Source of the DNA: Acanthococcus lagerstroemiae
Taxonomy: Eukaryota; Arthropoda; Insecta; Hemiptera; Eriococcidae
DNA: 64,000 nucleotides
NCBI GenBank assembly: GCA_031841125.1
Contig: CM063113.1
Location: forward strand, 26,061,312 to 26,125,311
Direction: 5' to 3'
This document shows, piece after piece, positions 59,601-64,000 of this stretch. Within the stretch, counting starts at the first letter, position 1. Every line of letters begins with the position of its first letter. Below the pieces are notes generated by a model. It saw only the letters and a list, made by a program, of their open reading frames with translations. It was not told where the DNA came from and did not search any database. The translations under genes and the position numbers were made by a program.

Positions 59601-62514
59601 GAATCCAGTAAACGAACTTTTACAATATTACAGCTCGTTTGATTTCAGCTGGTTACTTCAAAGGCGATTGAAAAACACCGAAGTTTCAAATGCCTAGCGG
59701 ATCTCATAGGAAATGGATTAATTACAGCTCAAGGTACTTTTTTATTTGAATTATTCAATATCAGTGTCTTCGACTGTACGAATTATTTACGTGTGCATCA
59801 AGAGCAGGAGGAATCACTGGGGACTCCTTCTGTACAAAGAAACCAAATAACATTCGCAAAGGTAAATTGTAACTCGAAAGGAATTGAAGCAGGTTGTCAA
59901 TTTTGAAACAGGTAGGTACGAGTATGTAAAACTAATGCCGATGTAATTTTGAAAAAAGTGAGGTTAGTAGTGGGTGGAGAATAACATAACTTTTTGTAGC
60001 AAAAAAATCATTCATCAGTAAACGATACCAAGTATTCTGGTCAGGGCTGCAACGAAACGGATTTATTGTTTGGGGGGGGGGGTGTCAGACATTTTCCAAC
60101 TGCTGAAGCAAGAAAATAGCTCTGAATTCGCCATTCGCCAACTGAGCACCTGTAATTGCCAATTTGTTGACTCAGGAAGACGATTGGAGAAGAGCTGTTC
60201 GCCATGCTCCTGATGCCCGATGCGCCACATCCCGCTAGTTACTCGAGTAACTAAAGGGGAACCAAGGGTAACTGATGGGTTTTTGGGTAATCTGAGGGAA
60301 CGTAGGGTTGCAAATGGGTAACGAGAGGGTAACTGATTGCGTATCGGGATGCCCAAAATCCTGCCAGTTACCCTAACTAAAGCGGAACCAAGGGTAACTG
60401 ATAGGTTTCTGGGTAATCTGAGGGTAACCAAAGGTTGCAAATTGGTTACATTTCCACGGGTAACTAGAGGGTAACTGATTGCGCAGCGGGTAGCTATATT
60501 ACCCTGATTCTGGTACTTGTATAATGTCTTTTGACAAACAACTCCCACAACGTATTTGCTGCCTGATACTGAATTGTCATTTACTTAGTTACTGAAAGTC
60601 GCCTTTTCTGTTGCTGTTATAAAGGGACTATAAGAGTGAAACTGAACTATCACTTAGTTGGAATTACCTACCTTACCTCTCTTTCGAGACTTATTTGCCA
60701 TTTAATTGTCAGTCAGTGTCTCCTATCTCTGTCCTGTGAGACTGAGTCTTGTGGCATTCAGTTACCATGACCACTAAAATGGAACTTGCTCCGGCAGTTT
60801 GGAGTAAAGAGGTGTTATATGGTAATGGAGCAGTTTCTTATCCCTCATCCTGAACCTCATTTAGTCATATTCAAGCCCCACTAATAATGCGTTGCAGCCC
60901 AAAGATGGGGTGAATTATAATAACAAAATTAATAAAATGGTTTACATTATTTTTAGTTGACAAGTGGAAGCGTAGTCGTCGCATTGTGTGTTCTGCTTTC
61001 AATTTTTCGTTGTTGTCAAAATCGTTTTTGGATGTGTTCAATCGCCAGACCGAGTTTCTCGTAACGCTTTTGAAAACTGAAGCGAATACAGGAGCGCACT
61101 TTGATTTATGGCCGTATATTTTCAAGTCATCATACTGCACAATAAATGGTGAGAATACAAAAAATCCTACTATACTTAGTACCCGATTTATTATAGTCCA
61201 TGGAGAGTGTAAGAAATGAAAGTGAATACATCATGCATGGTTTTCTACGATCTGCAGGAATTATACGCAATAATGGGGAATGGCACATTGGCTTTGTTTA
61301 CATACTTCGCCCCCAAGTTTGATAAAATTGATAAAATTTTGCGCGTTTTTCAAGTTAAACCGAGTTTTCGGTAATCGGTGTTGAAAAGTTGACTATTATT
61401 ATTAAATTTAATTAGAAATAACCAGCGGGGGCTCGTGACTCTCATCTCAGGGGGTGCTACAGCATTTCAGGATTATACGTTTTGTACACTGAGAAAATGA
61501 ATATCATGAGCCGGTAAAAATTCACGTGTATTGCAAAAACGGCGTTTCTACATGGCTCTTGAACTTCGAATCACGTGTTCTGAAAAAACAGATTTTGTTG
61601 GTAGGTTCTGTTACGCTTAACCGCGTCCAAATGTCCGGGCATCAACCGTTTTGTAGATACAGAGATGGAAAGTAAGCAGCTCTATGGTGTGTTTCAGAGC
61701 TGGTTTAGTGGGTATCCCCCTTCATCTCTTTAAGTGTAGTTATCTCCATACATCCGCAACATTTGTGCTGCTTTTGTTTCAGCTCTAGTGTTCCTAGCGT
61801 CGTTGTTACGTTGTTCGTACCATTGAGCGCTTGTAGTGTGTGGCGCTGTTACAATACTGATATTCTCACGTCTCTCACAACTGAAAAATTGCTGGTACTC
61901 ATCTGAATATTTTAAACATTTTTGATACCTATATTATGAACTAATTTTCTCTTTTCTAGCAAATATTCAGGGAGTGCTGCAGCACCACAACTCTACCCCA
62001 CGAGCCGCCACTGGAAATAACGTAAATCCCAAAAATACATAATTCAAAATGTTAATCTACTTACTCTTATAGTCAATTTTCAAACTGTAATAATTCGCGA
62101 GAGAATGTTCGAAATTATATGGAAGTTGCTTTACAAAAATGTAAATACCGTTTCCTACAATTTTCACTCTTATCATTTTTCACATAATTCCGTTTATTTT
62201 CAAGAAATATTGGCGTAGGTAAATGGGGAAATTTGTTGACTTCCCATTAAACTACGTTAATTTCATTTTGGTTAAGTCCCCCAATGAACGTTCTAGTGAT
62301 GTCATGTGCTACTGGACAAAAGTCCTAATTCACCACCAAAAAATCATAATTCTCGTGCAATTTAATAACTGAAAATTCAGATATAATATTTCTAGAAAAT
62401 TTCTCTTCTCACATGGATGCTGAGGAGGCATTCAGACACGTACTCGATGCAGACAAAAGAATCCCTAATGTACTTAGCAGAAAACCACATATTTTGTATC
62501 TGTTAGAAAGAGAT
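53687..62514 (+). CDS. CYP4-family cytochrome P450, 5' five exons (3' end outside window)
   Basis: Exons 53687-53858, 59412-59518, 59649-59733, 60957-61148 and 62396-62514, with junction phases 1, 0, 1, 1 and 0, about 225 codons. The N terminus is a membrane anchor (MFALVSLTIFVLIVYFFYVL) followed by the Pro/Gly hinge KLHGPTNVPLFGSALE. Next come GFSQLYKSPSRIWIFNTPIV and VFSPEDIQ, then LVTSKAIEKH and LIGNGLIT (the GLLT-like helix B-C region). VDKWKRSRRIVCSAFNFSLL is the helix C WxxxR motif, and SFLDVFNRQ and FDLWPYI follow. The I-helix CYP4 signature, ExxR and haem Cys would lie right of the window. CYP4 enzymes are ER monooxygenases acting on fatty acids, hormones and xenobiotics. Intron 1 holds several mobile elements. 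Confidence 0.85.
54045..54616. mobile_element. 572 bp hAT-type MITE with palindromic target duplication
   Basis: Ends TAGAGCTAGGAA and TTCCTAGCTCTA-like, flanked exactly by GTCATGAC at 54037-54044 and 54617-54624. The interior is rich in TTTCGGTTTT. It lies in intron 1 of the P450. Confidence 0.8.
54625..55640. repeat. Inverted array of GAGTTTAGTC motifs
   Basis: CGAGTTTAGTC-like motifs occur at about 54630, 54650, 54670 and 54700 (and 54022 left of the MITE), and as the complement GACTAAACTC at about 55530, 55560, 55590 and 55612. They frame an ~800 bp core with no coding content, like the sub-repeats of a foldback or MITE end. Confidence 0.6.
55950..56895 (-). mobile_element. mariner-type element with inactive transposase
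   Basis: Terminal repeats CAAAGGGCATCCTGAAA (left) and the inverse of CAAAGGGCGTCCTGAAA (right), with TA outside both ends. On the minus strand the relic reads QDNARPHTS, FLTKRRIRVI, stop, HPLYSPDLAPCDF, stop, and further on FRKTLFQKWAERMREYVRKG. Premature stops and loss of the N-terminal part make it inactive. It sits in P450 intron 1. Confidence 0.8.
57256..58185 (-). mobile_element. Second mariner-type element, internally deleted
   Basis: Ends match as inverted GGGTCATTTCAAAAGTAATGC / GCATTACTTTTGAAATGACAC, with TA at 57254-57255 and 58186-58187. Transposase on the minus strand: HTH part RGRTRTKIYESLKQVRGDDT and STVSRWSGKFKEG, then a jump to KVKQMLIMAYDFEGILACYR. After a frameshift near 57690 come HDNARPHPHS and HPPYSPDMSPCDFDLFYKLK. 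The jump removes the first catalytic Asp region; the second Asp remains. It belongs to a different mariner family from the element at 55950. Confidence 0.85.
58190..59411. other. Remainder of P450 intron 1
   Basis: No RNA gene or bounded element was recognised. Short open frames on both strands lack conserved features. Confidence 0.4.
60235..60495. repeat. Two-copy tandem repeat, ~130 bp unit, rich in GGTAAC
   Basis: 60235-60352 and 60366-60492 share GGAACCAAGGGTAACTGAT.GGTTT.TGGGTAATCTGAGGG, GGTTGCAAAT and GAGGGTAACTGATTGCG blocks. GGTAAC and its complement GTTACC occur throughout. It lies in intron 3 of the P450. Confidence 0.8.
61423..62013. mobile_element. hAT-type MITE, ~600 bp family (copy 2)
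   Basis: 591 bp, ends CAGCGGGGGCTCGTG and CACGAGCCGCCACTG, exact 8 bp duplication GAAATAAC at 61415-61422 and 62014-62021. It lies in intron 4 of the P450 in the same orientation as copy 1 at 45808-46415. Confidence 0.9.
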
Positions 62515-62569
62515 GTAAGACGTTGAAGACTTAGTAAAAAGTGTTAATAAAACTAACCAGAAGTTCATC

Positions 62570-63830
62570 CTAGTAACGCATGTTGCCGCCACAGGCCCGA
62601 ATTACAGCTTGTAACTGGCTCGGCATGCTATCAATTAACGCACAGATTTCCTCCTATGGTATTGCTGTCCATTCTTCTTGTAGGACAGTTCTCAATGCAT
62701 TGAGGGAATTTATGGGGGGATTACGAGCTCGTATGCATCTACCCAGTCGGTCACAGATGTGTTCAATTGGATTCAAGTCTGGGCGGCAAGCTGACCATTC
62801 AAGTGGTGCAATTTCGACTTCTTCCAAGAATTTGAGCGTCTGTCGTGCTACCTGCGGCCGTGCATTATCATGCATGAACGAAGAGCCCGCCCCCAAAAAT
62901 GGCATATATAAGGCACGACATAACAGGGACCGCCAAAGTGGGGTGCAAGGAGAGCCAAGTGCCCTCCCCCCATTTTCCCCAATTTTTGAATATAAGTTTT
63001 TAACAATGTTAAATTTTTGTGGGAGTGGATATCCCCGTTACTATCACTCAAGGTGATTATAATAGTTTGTCCCTCCCCCTATCACAAATCACTTCCGCGG
63101 TCTCTGCGACATAATTTAGGAGAATGTCCCCAGTACATATACACTGAAGCATTCACAGTGCTGGGGTCGCAAAAATGAAGATCCACCCTAGCATCATGTG
63201 AAATACCACCGCAAACTATAATGGAACCACTAAAGAAATTCGACCTCCGTGGAAACATACATCAAGCATATCGTTGACTAGGGTGTTTCCATACCTATGT
63301 ACACGTCCATCCAGTATTCCAGGAGAAAATCTGGATTCATCTGTGAAGAATACCCTCCTTCAATCTCCTCCTCATCACTGCTTGTGATTGCGAGCACAAG
63401 ACAAGCGTCGTCGTTGGTGTTCCATAGTGAATGTCGGGACTTGTGCCACTATACAGTTGTATAAAACATGTTCGCAAAGTCAGTGATGGACTGTTGGAGA
63501 ATTCACATGCGTGTTACAAAAGAAATTCACTACCTGCCAGCTATTCTATTTGATGTGAAATAAGGATCTCACATCGCTATTCCCGCAATGTTTCTATCCT
63601 CTCAGACATCTGTAGCTTTTGGACGGCCAGATCTCGGTCTGTGGACAAATGATCCTATCGCTATGTATCATCAGTAAATGTGATTCACAGTACAATGCGC
63701 CAGATTATACTGTAGAGCGACGGACCGACAACTTCTACCCTTGTTAACGAGTTCAACAATTTGCACAGAAATTTCCGGCAAGATAGACATATTTGAAAAT
63801 GGGTGTGATTTAGTAGCACGGGGAAAAAAT
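62570..63830 (-). pseudogene. Tc1-like transposase relic
   Basis: Minus strand. The C-terminal half is clearest: GSSFMHDNARPQVARQTLKF (second catalytic Asp), WSACRPDLNPIEHICDRLGR, RTVLQEEWTAIP and the closing MPSQLQAVIRACGG. The upstream half (63100-63700) holds degraded pieces of the RRR..GIH and MNPDF (first Asp) regions in several frames. The reading frame is interrupted many times. It lies just past the last P450 exon seen, so probably in the next intron. Confidence 0.8.
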
Positions 63831-64000
63831 GGAAAATGCAACTAAAAAGAAGGTGTTTCCACGGAAAAAGAAATTAGGCACAGATTAATACAGATTTCAC
63901 TTTAAGAAAAATGAAGTGTTCCTAAAAAAAAAATCACGTTGAACGGAATATAATTCCAGTAACTCAATAAGAAAGTTTACACTAAATTTCCAACATCATT

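Overview
The window looks like AT-rich chromosomal DNA from an insect, possibly a hemipteran. The basis is GT-AG introns, a cytochrome P450 of the CYP4 type, a nose-resistant-to-fluoxetine (NRF-6) type membrane acyltransferase, and a dense mixture of hAT, mariner, Tc1, pogo-like and LINE debris. No species call can be made from the sequence alone.

Layout. 0.3-11.8 kb (minus strand): at least ten exons of an NRF-6-like gene whose splice phases all agree; its introns carry a TA-flanked inverted-repeat element, a 2.2 kb palindromic-module element with an embedded tRNA-derived SINE, and two short hAT-like MITEs. 12.7-21.9 kb: a LINE bracketed by an 18 bp target-site duplication, with its endonuclease and reverse transcriptase halves separated by about 5 kb of foreign DNA. 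That insert contains a five-exon minus-strand gene I do not recognise. 22-34 kb: few genes; a ~300 bp satellite, a 299 bp dimeric tandem repeat, three consecutive hairpins, a degraded satellite array and a hAT fragment. 35.4-41 kb (minus): a small gene split inside its coding sequence by a 5,035 bp foldback element, with 9 bp target-site duplication AAATTAGAC and arms about 2 kb long. 41-53 kb: MITEs, zinc-finger and pogo/Tigger fragments, a 58-residue ORF, a hAT transposase pseudogene, a mariner relic and a LINE relic. 53.7-62.5 kb (plus): five exons of a CYP4-like P450 that runs off the right edge; its 5.5 kb first intron holds two TIR-bounded mariner relics and a 572 bp hAT MITE. A Tc1 relic closes the window.

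The only genes that look intact within the window are the two partial host genes, NRF-6-like and CYP4-like. Every mobile-element ORF seen is damaged. The most unusual points are the foldback element sitting between two halves of one reading frame, its use of the same ~300 bp unit as the separate array at 23.6-25.9 kb, and the intron-containing gene inside a TSD-bracketed LINE.
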